Source: JBFXAM01 sp050184295 (GTDB taxonomy: Bacteria; Planctomycetota; Phycisphaerae; UBA1845; Fen-1342). Taken from it: a stretch of 64,000 nucleotides of DNA. A model generated the notes under the pieces. The model ran no database searches. It saw nothing but the letters and a program-made list of their open reading frames with translations, and was not told the origin of the DNA. Each line of letters starts with the position of its first letter. The stretch's first letter is position 1. This document shows positions 43,597-53,103 of the stretch, in pieces. Position numbers and translations under genes: made by a program. The stretch covers positions 13,811 to 77,810 of the forward strand of contig JBFXAM010000007.1 in the NCBI GenBank assembly GCA_050184295.1, given 5' to 3'.

Positions 43597-46500
43597 ATGC
43601 TCTGGCGATTGAACGAAGGCGATCGCGACATCCTGCGGGCGGCGGAGCGGCCGTCGGCGGTGTTCTGGTATCGAGCGGGGCAGTCGCCGGGGATGCTGGC
43701 CGGGGCGGCGGCGCTCACCGCGGTGCTCGCCGCGATCGTCGTCGCGCTGGTGCTGGGACCGGTGGGGCTGGGGGTGAGGTGGCTGACGCGCGAGACGCTG
43801 GCGGTGGTGGTGTCGCTGGTGGGCGTGCTGTGGCTGATCTATGTCGGGTGGGTGTTCTTCAAGTTTCTGCCGGGTCGCAACGATCGCGTGGTGATCGGGC
43901 TGCGCGGATGGGTGCGGGCGGAGGTCGATCCGCTCGAAGCGCAGGTGCAGGCGCTTTCCGAGGAGCAGTTGCGGGCGAAGACGGTCGCGCTGAAGGGGCG
44001 AATCGCGGCGGGGGAGCCGGTGGAGGCGATCCGGGCGGAGGCGTACGCGTGCGTGCGGGAGGCCAGCCGGCGGGCGCGGAATCACCGGCAGTTCGAGTGT
44101 CAGCTCATCGGCGGGCGCGTGCTGGAGGATTGCAGCGTCGCGGAGATGCGGACGGGCGAAGGCAAGACGATCGTCTGCTACATGGGCAACTACCTGAAGG
44201 TGCTTCAAGGCCTGAAGGTGCACCTGGTCACGGTGAACGACTACCTGGTGAGGCGTGACGCGGAGTTCGCGCGGCCGGTGTTCGAGCTGCTGGGCGTGTC
44301 GGTGGGTTTCATCAGCGCGGAGATGGCGACGTTCGGGCCGGGCGCGGAAGTGCGTCGGGCGGCGTATGAGTGCGACATCACGTACGGCACGAACAGCGAG
44401 TTTGGGTTCGACTTTCTGCGCGACAACATGAAGCACAGCGTGCGCGATCAGGTTCAGGGCAAGCTGAACTACGTGGTCGTGGACGAGGTGGACAGCATTC
44501 TGATCGACGAGGCGCGGACGCCTTTGATCATTTCGGGTCCGGCGCACGACGACGTGACGAACTACCGGGTGGCGGACGGGATCGCGCAGATGCTGATCCG
44601 CAAGCAGCAGCACGCGAACCGCGAGATGTCGGGCAAGATCGACCAGTTGGAGGCGAATCCGCCGGCGGAAGCACGGAACAACCCCAAGTTTCGGGGGGCG
44701 TTGAAGAAGTTCCGCACGGATCCGTTGTGGCTGAGCAGCGACGAGGCGGAAGCGATCGGCCACATGCAGTATTTCGTGGTGGAGCTGGATCGCAAGAGCG
44801 CGCACATGACGGAGCACGGCGCGAAGGCGGCCCAGGCGGAGCTGGGGATCGGCACGTTCTACGACAGCAAGAACATGAACTGGCCGCACTACATCGACAA
44901 CGCGGTGCGGGCGCACCTTTGCTACAACAAGGACAAAGAGTACGTCATCCAGGAAGACAAGATCGTCATCGTGGACGAGTTCACGGGCCGGCTGATGCAG
45001 GGGCGGCAGTGGTCGGACGGGCTTCACCAGGCGGTGGAGGCGAAGGAGCGCGTCACGATCAAGGAGGAGACGCAGACGCTCGCGACGGTGACGCTGCAGA
45101 ACTTCTTCAAGATGTATCTCCAGGTTTCGGGGATGACGGGCACGGCGCTGACCGAAGCCGACGAGTTCATGAAGATTTACAAGCTGGAAGTGATCGCGAT
45201 TCCGACGAACCGGGCGATCCGGCGCGTCGATTACAACGACAAGATCTACAAGACCCGACCGAACAAGTTCGACGCGATCGTCGAGGAGATTCGCTCGTAC
45301 AGCCAGGACGGCTTCCCCGCGGATCCGTGGTCGATTTACGACGAGTTTCGTCTGGCGCGGCGGCGGATCGCGAAGCAGAAGTCGGCGCCGGACGCGGACG
45401 CGAGCCTGGCGGACATGGAGCGGGTGATCGACGACGCGCTGGCGGCGTTCAAGGATGGGAAAGGCGACGAAAACGCGTTGCATGAGGCGTATCCGAAGCT
45501 GAAAGGCGCGGGCGTCGGCGGGCGACCGGTGCTGGTCGGGACGGTGAGTGTCGAGAACTCGGAGCACCTCAGCCAGTTGCTGACGCGCCGGCACGGCATC
45601 GAGCACGAGGTGCTCAACGCGAAGAACCACGCGCGCGAGGCCGACATCGTGGTGAAGGCGGGCCAGCAGCACGAAGTGGTGCGCAAGGGCAAGAAGGAGC
45701 TGCACGGCAACGTGACGATCGCGACGAACATGGCGGGGCGCGGCACGGACATCGTGCTGGGTCCGGGCGTGGCGATTCTGGGCGGGCTGCACGTCGTGGG
45801 CACGGAGCGGCACGAGAGCCGGCGCATCGACAACCAGCTTCGCGGGCGTTGCGGACGGCAAGGCGATCCGGGCAGCTCGCGATTTTTCCTGTCGCTGGAG
45901 GACGACCTGCTGCGCTTGTTCATGGGCGAGTGGGTGCTGCGGATGTTGGCGCTGCTCGGATTCGAAGAGGGGATGGCGATCGAGGACAAGCGCCTGACGC
46001 GCGGCATCGAGAAGGCGCAGAAGAAGGTGGAAGAGCGGAACTTCGGCATCCGCAAGAATCTGCTCGAATACGACGAGGTGATGGACTATCAGCGGCGGAC
46101 GTTCTACCAGATGCGGCAGCGCGTGGTGGAGGGGCGCGGGCTGAGCGACCTGATCTGGGAGATGATCGACCAGTCGGTCGGCGACGCGGTCGAGCGCTAC
46201 TACGATCCGAAATACGCGGCGATTTGCGTGGCCGAGTGGGTGGGCCAGAACCTGGGCGCGACGATCGACGCGGGCAAGCTCGACGTGCGCGACTTCGGCG
46301 ACCTGTGCGAGCAGGTGCGCGACCTGGCGACCGGCGAGGTGAAGGGCACCATCGAGCGCACGTTCGGCGAGTATATCGATCCCGACGTCGAGCCGGACGA
46401 GTGGGACGTCAAGGGGTTCATCGGCTGGGCGACGCACTACGGAATCAGCCTCACGCAACGCCAGGTTCGCGACGGCGACGCCGACGAGCTGCGCGAGCAG

Positions 46501-47574
46501 ATCGTCAACGCCGCCATCGACAAGATCGCGCATGCGGACCTCGCGCCGATCCAGCAATACGTCGATCCGCTCTACGCCAAGTCGCGGCTGGTGCGTTGGG
46601 CGCAGGACAAGTTCGGCGTGCAGATTCCGCTGGACGACATCGCCGCGGCGCAGCGCGACGACGCCGAGCGCGTCATCAGCGAGCAGATGCGGGCGGCGTA
46701 CAAGAAGCGCGAGGTCGCATATCCCGTTCAGGCAATGCTCGAATACTCGCTCCAGCGCGGCGGGATGAACGCGCTCGAGGTCTATCAGCGCGTCGCGAAG
46801 TGGGTCGACCTGAAGTACCGGCTGGGCTGGTCCTACGAGCACTTCGTCGGCAAGTCGCCGCAGCAGATGTACGACGAGCTGCGGGCGCTGAACGAGGACT
46901 TCATGCTGAACGGCAAGCTCGACGCCGAGATCGAGCAGGCGCTTCAGCAACACCCCGGCGACGCGATTCTGACGTGGGCGAAAGAGCGCTTCGGGATCGT
47001 GCTGGAGAGCTCGCCGCTGTCGCTGGAAGGCGACCTGCGCCAGCAGCTCAAGTCGTGCAGCTACGAGATGCTGCGATTCGAGCTGACGCAACTGGAGCGG
47101 ACCGTCCTGCTCAGCACGTTCGACGCCGTGTGGAAAGACCACATGTACGCGATGGACCTGTTGCGGCAGGCGATCGGCTTGCGCGGCTACGCCGAGCGCG
47201 ATCCGAAGATCGAGTACAAGCGCGAGGGCACGCGTTTGTTCAACGAGATGCTGAGCAACGTGCGCGAGCGCGTGACCGACCTGATCTTCAAGGTGCACTT
47301 GCCGCCGCCGCCCGACGCGATGGGCGATCGACCGGCGGCGCTGGCGTCCGGGCCGGACGCCGGTCCCGCGTACGCAGGCATGCAGGCGCAGAAGGCCGAT
47401 GCGACCAACGTCGGGTTCTCGTCGCGCGACCAACAGGCCGCGATGGCCAACCAGGGCGAAGCCGCCCAGCGGCAGACGATTCGCCGGGCGATGCCGAAGG
47501 TGGGGCGGAACGATCCGTGTCCGTGCGGGTCGGGGAAGAAGTACAAGTCCTGTCACGGGAAGGGCGCGGCCTAG
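43597..47574 (+). CDS. secA: Preprotein translocase ATPase SecA with N-terminal membrane segments
   Basis: 1325 residues against about 900 in E. coli. Drives Sec-dependent export. Core motifs are intact: Walker A AEMRTGEGKT (about 182-191), DEAD-type VDEVDSILIDEARTPLI, preprotein cross-linking region, SGMTGTALTEADEF, ATNMAGRGTDIVLG, LRGRCGRQGDPGSSRFFLSLEDDLL, scaffold/HWD helices and C-terminal zinc motif DPCPCGSGKKYKSCHG. The first 94 residues precede the LPGRNDR that aligns with the usual N-terminus, and contain two hydrophobic helices (about 33-60 and 68-91). Extra length also lies in an insert near residue 340-380 and about 250 residues of expanded helical region before the last third. 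ATG 43597 has GAGGAAGG 7 bases upstream. Confidence 0.95.
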   Translation: MLWRLNEGDRDILRAAERPSAVFWYRAGQSPGMLAGAAALTAVLAAIVVALVLGPVGLGVRWLTRETLAVVVSLVGVLWLIYVGWVFFKFLPGRNDRVVIGLRGWVRAEVDPLEAQVQALSEEQLRAKTVALKGRIAAGEPVEAIRAEAYACVREASRRARNHRQFECQLIGGRVLEDCSVAEMRTGEGKTIVCYMGNYLKVLQGLKVHLVTVNDYLVRRDAEFARPVFELLGVSVGFISAEMATFGPGAEVRRAAYECDITYGTNSEFGFDFLRDNMKHSVRDQVQGKLNYVVVDEVDSILIDEARTPLIISGPAHDDVTNYRVADGIAQMLIRKQQHANREMSGKIDQLEANPPAEARNNPKFRGALKKFRTDPLWLSSDEAEAIGHMQYFVVELDRKSAHMTEHGAKAAQAELGIGTFYDSKNMNWPHYIDNAVRAHLCYNKDKEYVIQEDKIVIVDEFTGRLMQGRQWSDGLHQAVEAKERVTIKEETQTLATVTLQNFFKMYLQVSGMTGTALTEADEFMKIYKLEVIAIPTNRAIRRVDYNDKIYKTRPNKFDAIVEEIRSYSQDGFPADPWSIYDEFRLARRRIAKQKSAPDADASLADMERVIDDALAAFKDGKGDENALHEAYPKLKGAGVGGRPVLVGTVSVENSEHLSQLLTRRHGIEHEVLNAKNHAREADIVVKAGQQHEVVRKGKKELHGNVTIATNMAGRGTDIVLGPGVAILGGLHVVGTERHESRRIDNQLRGRCGRQGDPGSSRFFLSLEDDLLRLFMGEWVLRMLALLGFEEGMAIEDKRLTRGIEKAQKKVEERNFGIRKNLLEYDEVMDYQRRTFYQMRQRVVEGRGLSDLIWEMIDQSVGDAVERYYDPKYAAICVAEWVGQNLGATIDAGKLDVRDFGDLCEQVRDLATGEVKGTIERTFGEYIDPDVEPDEWDVKGFIGWATHYGISLTQRQVRDGDADELREQIVNAAIDKIAHADLAPIQQYVDPLYAKSRLVRWAQDKFGVQIPLDDIAAAQRDDAERVISEQMRAAYKKREVAYPVQAMLEYSLQRGGMNALEVYQRVAKWVDLKYRLGWSYEHFVGKSPQQMYDELRALNEDFMLNGKLDAEIEQALQQHPGDAILTWAKERFGIVLESSPLSLEGDLRQQLKSCSYEMLRFELTQLERTVLLSTFDAVWKDHMYAMDLLRQAIGLRGYAERDPKIEYKREGTRLFNEMLSNVRERVTDLIFKVHLPPPPDAMGDRPAALASGPDAGPAYAGMQAQKADATNVGFSSRDQQAAMANQGEAAQRQTIRRAMPKVGRNDPCPCGSGKKYKSCHGKGAA

Positions 47575-47611
47575 TGCAGTCGGTCACGTCGTATGCAACA
47601 TAACGAAGGGT

Positions 47612-47667
47612 GGGGCGGGCAACCTGCCGGCCCGAGACGGCCTACGGGCGGGCAGGTTGCCCGCCCC
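47612..47667. repeat. 17-base perfect palindrome downstream of secA (REP-like)
   Basis: GGGGCGGGCAACCTGCC (47612-47628) and its exact reverse complement (47651-47667) with a 22-base GC-rich loop. No T-run follows, so it is more like a dispersed REP/REPIN than an intrinsic terminator, though it could block RNA decay or transcription. Confidence 0.7.
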
Positions 47668-47737
47668 ATGCGTGATGCACTTACTCTTCCCACTACAAGA
47701 GAGTGAGAGGGGCGGCCGACCGGGAGCGGGCGGCGCG

Positions 47738-47953
47738 TCACTCGGGGCTGGCGGTTGTGCCCGGAGGGGGCGGCTCGGACGTCGTCGTGGACGGCCGCGC
47801 CTTGGCCGCGCGCTCGCGGCGGGATTGTTCGAGCAGGTGGCGGTATTTCTCGAGCATCATCTCGCTGTGCTGCTTGGTCTGGCCGGCGGCGCGGACAACC
47901 AGCAGTGCGGCGATCAGCCCGCCTATCCAAGCTAGCGTCATGCCCACGCTCAT
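47738..47953 (-). CDS. Small single-helix membrane protein
   Basis: 71 residues. ATG 47953 is preceded by GAGGA at 5 bases. One membrane helix (TLAWIGGLIAALLVVRAA) followed by a charged amphipathic helix (HSEMMLEKYRHLLEQSRRERAAKAR) and a Pro/Thr-rich tail. Topology probably N-out/C-in. No family recognised. It lies between secA and apt on the opposite strand. Confidence 0.65.
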   Translation of the reverse strand: MSVGMTLAWIGGLIAALLVVRAAGQTKQHSEMMLEKYRHLLEQSRRERAAKARPSTTTSEPPPPGTTASPE

Positions 47954-48157
47954 AGGTTCCTCACACGGCGGCGACGGAGCGCCAAGGCTGCCAAGCGGAT
48001 GCGCCGGTTGAACACGGTGGTGATATCGGGCCGGCGGGCGCGCGGGTTCTATTGGGGCTTCCGGATTTCGCACTTCGGCTCCCGGAACGCGCGCTTCGGA
48101 ACGGACCGTGGGTTCGGCCGCCTCCGCGCGGCGGCCGAAAACGCGTCCGGGAACGTG

Positions 48158-48186
48158 TTGCGGGAATGGGGTGGCTGGACTACTAT
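48158..48186 (+). promoter_or_regulatory. Promoter of apt
   Basis: TTGCGG (48158-48163), a 17-base spacer and TACTAT (48181-48186). Confidence 0.6.
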
Positions 48187-48253
48187 CCCCCCCGGCGAGA
48201 GTGAAACGGTCCTGCGCGGCATGCGAGCGATTCCGGGTTCGGTGTTCTCCCCC

Positions 48254-48805
48254 ATGCAAGCTACGCCCAGCTGGCAACCCGCCGCCGGTATCACCGACCT
48301 TGGGCGGCTGATTCGTGACGTTGCGGATTTTCCCAAGCCCGGAATTGTTTTTAAGGACATCACGCCGCTGCTGGCCGACCCGGCGGGGTTGGCGCTGGCG
48401 GTCGAGTTGATGGTGCAGCCGTTCCGCGGTCACCAGATCGACGTGGTGGTGGGCGCCGAGTCGCGCGGGTTCATTTTCGGGACCGCGCTGGCGAACGCGT
48501 TGTCGGCGGGGTTCGTGCCGATTCGCAAGCCGGGGAAGCTGCCGGCGAAGACCGCGCGGGCGCAGTACACGCTGGAGTACGGGTCGGACGCGATGGAGAT
48601 CCACGCGGACGCGCTGCGATCCGGCGAGGGCGTGCTGCTGGTGGACGACGTTTTGGCGACGGGAGGCACGCTGGTGGCGTGCTGCCAGTTGATCGAGTCG
48701 CTCGGGGCGCGGGTCCACGCGATCGCGGTGCTGATCGAACTGGTGTCGCTCGGCGGGCGCGACCGGCTGGGCGGGCGACATGTGCACAGTGTTCTGAGGT
48801 GCTGA
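48254..48805 (+). CDS. apt: Adenine phosphoribosyltransferase
   Basis: 183 residues. Converts adenine plus PRPP to AMP in purine salvage; cytosolic dimer. Hood/flexible-loop motifs IRDVADFPKPGIVFKDITPLL, VVVGAESRGFIFGTALA, VPIRKPGKLP, YTLEYGSDAMEIH; PRPP-binding motif VLLVDDVLATGGT; C-terminal VLIELVSLGGRDRL. ATG 48254 is selected to match the usual 12-15 residues before the first helix; an ATG at 48221 is in frame but closer to the predicted transcription start. Neither has a strong Shine-Dalgarno. Confidence 0.96.
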   Translation: MQATPSWQPAAGITDLGRLIRDVADFPKPGIVFKDITPLLADPAGLALAVELMVQPFRGHQIDVVVGAESRGFIFGTALANALSAGFVPIRKPGKLPAKTARAQYTLEYGSDAMEIHADALRSGEGVLLVDDVLATGGTLVACCQLIESLGARVHAIAVLIELVSLGGRDRLGGRHVHSVLRC

Positions 48806-49057
48806 ACGCCGGACGGGCGGCTGCTCCGGCAACATTCTTGGACGTAAAGACTTAGGAGACGTCGCCGGCGGTGCGGCGACGCTTGCGGCGCGAGACACCA
48901 TGGAATTTGCTTGGCGCTCCACAATGCTGCCGGCGAAGTTCCACGGCTTGCGCGGCTGGCCAGCGCCCCGCCCCGCCGAACGCTGCTCGCTGCGGATCCC
49001 CGGCGATCCGCGGTGGGCGGGCCCGGCGTCCCGCCTATTCCGGCTCGGAGGAAACGC

Positions 49058-49600
49058 ATGACTCGTCGGCCATCCCGCGTCGCGGCCTTTGTGCTGTTGT
49101 GCTCGCCGGTCTGGTGGTCCGGCTGTGTCATCGCAGCGGACGCGCTGAGCCCGGATCTGTTCGTGCAGTTGGGATTCGATCCGAACACGATTTTCCCGCA
49201 GCGCGGCACGGTGATTGTGAACTTTACGAACAACACCCAGTTCGCGGCGTTCTTCGCGGCGTTCGAGTCGGTCGATGCGGCGGACCCGACGATCGACTCG
49301 CGGAACTTTTCGTTGCTGGTCGATCCGATGGACACGCGGAACGAGGTTCTGGACTGTCCGGTCGAACTGGTTAGTCCGGGCTTCCTGGACGCGATGTTCG
49401 CAGCCCAGAACGACGCCGTGACGGTCTTCGCCGGCGACGGCGCGGGCACGGCGGTGATGTACGACGGTTCGCCGCTGGTGGCGGGGCGCGATTTTGCCTG
49501 CGGCGACGTGATCAACGTTCAGCTCGACCAGGTTGGCGCTGGCGGCGACGCCGGGCAGGTCGGGTTCGTGCTGACGGTGCTGGTGATTCCGGGCCGCTGA
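49058..49600 (+). CDS. Small lipoprotein A of the surface operon
   Basis: 180 residues; ATG 49058 with CGGAGG 6 bases upstream. Lipoprotein signal: hydrophobic AAFVLLCSPVWW followed by SGC, Cys23 as lipidation site. The mature part begins strand-like (GTVIVNFTNNTQFAAFFAAF), then has exactly two Cys, in LDCPVEL and FACGDVINVQL, and ends VGFVLTVLVIPGR. This plan (beta-strand with VxNxT, a CPV motif, a CGD motif near the end) is shared with the next gene, and more loosely with the gene at 53104. No known domain. First gene of a tight co-directional run, 25 bases before the next start. Confidence 0.8.
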   Translation: MTRRPSRVAAFVLLCSPVWWSGCVIAADALSPDLFVQLGFDPNTIFPQRGTVIVNFTNNTQFAAFFAAFESVDAADPTIDSRNFSLLVDPMDTRNEVLDCPVELVSPGFLDAMFAAQNDAVTVFAGDGAGTAVMYDGSPLVAGRDFACGDVINVQLDQVGAGGDAGQVGFVLTVLVIPGR

Positions 49601-49625
49601 CGGCCCGCGGACAGGAGGAATCGCT

Positions 49626-50162
49626 GTGACGCGAGCGATTTCGCGACGTTGGATGGCGGCGGCGGTGCTCGTCGCGGGTGTCGGGCTGAGCGGATGCGCC
49701 GGGCTGGCGACGCTGCTCGACCCGGAGTTTCTGAACGCGATCGGGCTGGGCACGCAGGCGGCCAGCCTGCCGGGCGAGGCGCCCGCGGTGCTGGTGGCGG
49801 TCGAAAACCGCACTTCGCGGACGATCGAGGCGTTTCTGTCGTATCGGGCCAGTGCCGACACGGTGCGCAGCTACACGGTCGTGGTCGAGCCCGGCGAGCG
49901 AACCGCGACCGCGCTGGTCTGTCCCGTCACGGAGATCACGCTCGGCGACGTCGGCGACCTGACGCGCGTCGGCGCCATTGTTCGGCTCGGCGTCGGCAAC
50001 CCCGAAGACCCGATCATCGAAGTCGAGCCCTTCGGCGTGCTGCTGCGCGACACGGCGAACTACAACTGCGGCGACTCGCTCACGTTCGCGGTGATCGCGT
50101 CCGGCGAGACGCGCTCGGGATTCCAGACGATTGCGTTTGTGCAGCGCGCCTCGGAGCCGTAA
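49626..50162 (+). CDS. Small lipoprotein B of the surface operon
   Basis: 178 residues from GTG 49626 (GGAGGA 6 bases upstream). Lipobox GLSGC with the lipidated Cys at residue 24. Mature sequence: AVLVAVENRTSRTIEAFLSY, VVVEPGERTATALVCPVTEITLGDV, a 45-residue middle, then NYNCGDSLTFAVIASG. The CPV and CGD motifs line up with lipoprotein A, suggesting one disulfide-stabilised beta fold. Not a recognised family. 46 bases to the FG-GAP lipoprotein gene. Confidence 0.8.
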   Translation: MTRAISRRWMAAAVLVAGVGLSGCAGLATLLDPEFLNAIGLGTQAASLPGEAPAVLVAVENRTSRTIEAFLSYRASADTVRSYTVVVEPGERTATALVCPVTEITLGDVGDLTRVGAIVRLGVGNPEDPIIEVEPFGVLLRDTANYNCGDSLTFAVIASGETRSGFQTIAFVQRASEP

Positions 50163-50208
50163 TCGACCGCGCCCGCGATGCGTGGCAGCCAGTTCGGAGA
50201 GACGAGCG

Positions 50209-53070
50209 ATGAGTATGACGCGTGTAATCGTCGGCGTCGGGTTGGCGGCGGCTGCGGCGCTGCTGACCGGCGGTTGTCCGGTCGGGACGCTGCCGCCGCA
50301 GGAGTTCATCCTCGGCTCGAGCGGCGACGTGGCGCAGATCGGCAACCAGGCGTCAGTGGTCGTTCTGTCCCCCGGCAGTAACCTGTCGCTGACCGGCGGT
50401 ACGCCGGTCGAGGTGAACTGGCGCGCGGTGGCGACGACGCGCACGGCGGTGATCGACGTGTTTTTCGACGTCGACCAGAACCCGAACAACGACAACGAGA
50501 CCATCGGCGAAAGCAATGCGCCGATCACGCAGACGACGGCCCTGCTCGATACGACGCGGCTTGCCGCCGGCGACTACTTTGTCGGGGTGCGCATCGAGGA
50601 GTTTGGCGAGATCGTCGCGTCCGACTATGCCACGGGCATTATTACGATCAACCAGCGCTCGACGCTGTTCTTCACTTCGCCGCGCGACAACTTCACGTTC
50701 GACCGCACGGACCGGCTCACGCCGCGCTTCGACGTGGCCTGGCAGGTGGACGATCCGGACAGCATTGTGTCCGTGCAGATTCTGTTCGATCCGGACGCGG
50801 TCCCGAACGGCAACGAGCTGTTGCTGCGCGAGAGCAATTCGCAGACCGGCGACAGCTTCTCGTTCGACCTGCCGACCAGCGGGTTCGCGGCGGGGACGTA
50901 CCGGTTGCTGGCGCTCGTGTCGGACGGCGTGTCGACGTTCGCGACCTATGCGCCCGGGACGATCCGGCTGCGGGCGCGCTACGCGGGGTTCATCGATCTG
51001 CGCGATCTCGACCAGCCTACGTCGGCGGTGCCGGGCGCGGTGTTTGAAGGCTTCAACCCGCGCGACAACGCCGGCAGCTTCGTGTCGTCCGCCAAGGACA
51101 TCGACGGCGACGGCTTCGGCGACATCATGATCGTGTCGCAGTTCGGCAAACCGCAGTATGACTTCGCGACGTTTCAGCGGACCGGCGTGGGCGAGGCGTA
51201 CCTGCTGTACGGGCGCGCCAACCGCTTCAGCGGCGTCATCAACCTGAACTCGACCGGCACGCTGTTCCGCGGCGAGATCTACGGCGGTCCGCCGCAGGTC
51301 CGCGATCCGATCCGTCCGAGCCGGGGGATTTCGAGCTTTGCGGTGTGCAGCGACTGGGACAACGACGGGGTGCGGGAATTCGCGTGGGGAGTGCCGTTCA
51401 TCGATTCTGCGCCGGCGGGCTCCTTGGGGACCGGCACCGACTCGGAGCTGGGCGTTTCGCTTGACGCGTTTGGTTATTTCCGATCGGGATCGGTCGTCAT
51501 CAGCGCGGGATCGTCGTTGCGCCCCGATCTCGGGTTTCCTGGCCGGCAAGTGCTGAACCTGGGGGACATCGGGACGCTGCCGCACGAAGGGCTGACGACC
51601 TGTGATTGTCCGGAAGGGTTCTACGGACCCAAGGCGCCGACCGGGCCGGGCGGGGTCACCTGCTTCCATCGGCACCGGGCGGATTTTCCGAACGGCGGGC
51701 TGGGCTCGGCCCGGCTGGGTTGTCGGATTTCGACGAACGAATTCGGCGATCAGTGCGGCGAGATGGTCGCAGCGTACGATTTCGATTCGCTGCTGATTTC
51801 GGTTCCGAATCGCGATCCGATCACCAACACGGTCGCAAACGCCACATTCGGAACGAGCCTGCCCGGCGCGGGTGTGGTTTCGATCTATTACGTGTTCGCG
51901 TCGGCGGGTTTCTATCCGTGGAGCAACACGAACGCGCCGCCGGCGAGTGCGGCGTTCAATTACCCCGGATCGACGCAGAGCAACGGCTTCAACCTGATTC
52001 CGCACGGCGGCCCGTATCACTACATTCTTGACGACATCCGCCTCGAGGTCGCGCCGTCGAACACGGTGTTCGAAGGCTCACCGGGCTTCCTGGTCGATCC
52101 GCAGGACGGGGATCCTTGCACGCTCGAAGTCGACCGCGACACGCCGACGCCGCAGCGCACGACGCGCGTCTGGGGCGGCTTCGCGGGCGCGCGGCTGGGC
52201 AACGCGGTGCCGCTGCGGGACTTCAACGCGGACGGCCTTCAGGACATCGCGATCGGCAGCCCGCTGAGCAATGACGGCGCGGGCGCGTCGTTCGTGATTC
52301 TGGGCCGCTTGCGCGATCTGGTGATCTCGGGCGAGTTGGGAATCGAAGAGCTCGGGCTGCCGCAGAATTCGTCGGACTTTTTCCAGCGCCGGATCTTCGA
52401 CGGCATCCGCGTGGTCGGCGCGCCCGGCGATCGCCTTGGGCAGGAGCAGGCCAGCGCCGGCGACTTCAACGGCGACGGCATCGCCGACGTGGCGATCGGC
52501 TCGCCGCTGGTGAGCGGGCGGCGTGGCGGCGTGGCGATCTTCTTCGGCTCGCGCGACGTGATCAACCTGACGGAGCAGGAGATTCCGTTCGCCGAGCTGC
52601 CGGCGCGCGGCCTGGGTGTGATCCTGACGGGTGAAGAGGAAGGCGACCTGGCGGGGACGCGGGTGGCGGGCGTCGGCGACATCGACGGCGACGGCAACGA
52701 CGACATCCTGATCGCCGCGCCGAACCGGTCTGTGCGGCTCGACATCGATCTCGACGGAACGGTCGAGATCGACCGGCAGAACTGCGGCGTCGTGTACCTG
52801 ATCTACGGTTCGCCGGAGATCACCGGCACGGTCAGCCTTTCCCAGGTAGGCAGCGACGCGCTCCCGGGCGCGGTGTTCATCGGTCGAAACAGCGCGGACT
52901 TCCTGGGCGCGGGGCTGGGCCTGCTCGGCGATCGCAGCAGCGGCATTGCCGGCGCTGGCGACGTGGACGGCGACGGGCGGAATGACCTGCTGATGAGTTC
53001 TGTCTCGGCCAGCCCGCGCAACCGCGTGGAGGCCGGCGAGACCTATCTGATCTACGGCACCGGCGACTAG
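50209..53070 (+). CDS. Large FG-GAP-repeat surface lipoprotein
   Basis: 953 residues; ATG 50209 with GGAGAG upstream. Signal VGVGLAAAAALLTGGC with lipobox TGGC. Residues about 50-270 are beta-rich domains (VNWRAVATTRTAVIDVFFDVDQNPN, LARYAG-type repeats). From about 290 to the end, integrin-alpha-like FG-GAP blades with calcium loops alternate with strand motifs: DIDGDGFGDIMIVSQFG, DFNADGLQDIAIGSPLS, DFNGDGIADVAIGSPLV, DIDGDGNDDILIAAPN, DVDGDGRNDLLMSSVS, several followed by xxYLIYG. A seven-bladed propeller is likely, interrupted by a Cys-containing insert (CDCPEGFYGP, CFHRH). Predicted surface adhesion or ligand-binding protein, anchored with its neighbours. Confidence 0.85.
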   Translation: MSMTRVIVGVGLAAAAALLTGGCPVGTLPPQEFILGSSGDVAQIGNQASVVVLSPGSNLSLTGGTPVEVNWRAVATTRTAVIDVFFDVDQNPNNDNETIGESNAPITQTTALLDTTRLAAGDYFVGVRIEEFGEIVASDYATGIITINQRSTLFFTSPRDNFTFDRTDRLTPRFDVAWQVDDPDSIVSVQILFDPDAVPNGNELLLRESNSQTGDSFSFDLPTSGFAAGTYRLLALVSDGVSTFATYAPGTIRLRARYAGFIDLRDLDQPTSAVPGAVFEGFNPRDNAGSFVSSAKDIDGDGFGDIMIVSQFGKPQYDFATFQRTGVGEAYLLYGRANRFSGVINLNSTGTLFRGEIYGGPPQVRDPIRPSRGISSFAVCSDWDNDGVREFAWGVPFIDSAPAGSLGTGTDSELGVSLDAFGYFRSGSVVISAGSSLRPDLGFPGRQVLNLGDIGTLPHEGLTTCDCPEGFYGPKAPTGPGGVTCFHRHRADFPNGGLGSARLGCRISTNEFGDQCGEMVAAYDFDSLLISVPNRDPITNTVANATFGTSLPGAGVVSIYYVFASAGFYPWSNTNAPPASAAFNYPGSTQSNGFNLIPHGGPYHYILDDIRLEVAPSNTVFEGSPGFLVDPQDGDPCTLEVDRDTPTPQRTTRVWGGFAGARLGNAVPLRDFNADGLQDIAIGSPLSNDGAGASFVILGRLRDLVISGELGIEELGLPQNSSDFFQRRIFDGIRVVGAPGDRLGQEQASAGDFNGDGIADVAIGSPLVSGRRGGVAIFFGSRDVINLTEQEIPFAELPARGLGVILTGEEEGDLAGTRVAGVGDIDGDGNDDILIAAPNRSVRLDIDLDGTVEIDRQNCGVVYLIYGSPEITGTVSLSQVGSDALPGAVFIGRNSADFLGAGLGLLGDRSSGIAGAGDVDGDGRNDLLMSSVSASPRNRVEAGETYLIYGTGD

Positions 53071-53103
53071 TTCGCGGCACGCAGTTGCGGAAGGACGAAT
53101 CCC

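Noticed and set aside
43273..47556. 1427-codon open frame antisense to secA
   Set aside because: High-GC shadow frame; Arg/His/Leu-rich composition, no domain, no start signal, fully overlapped by an intact secA.
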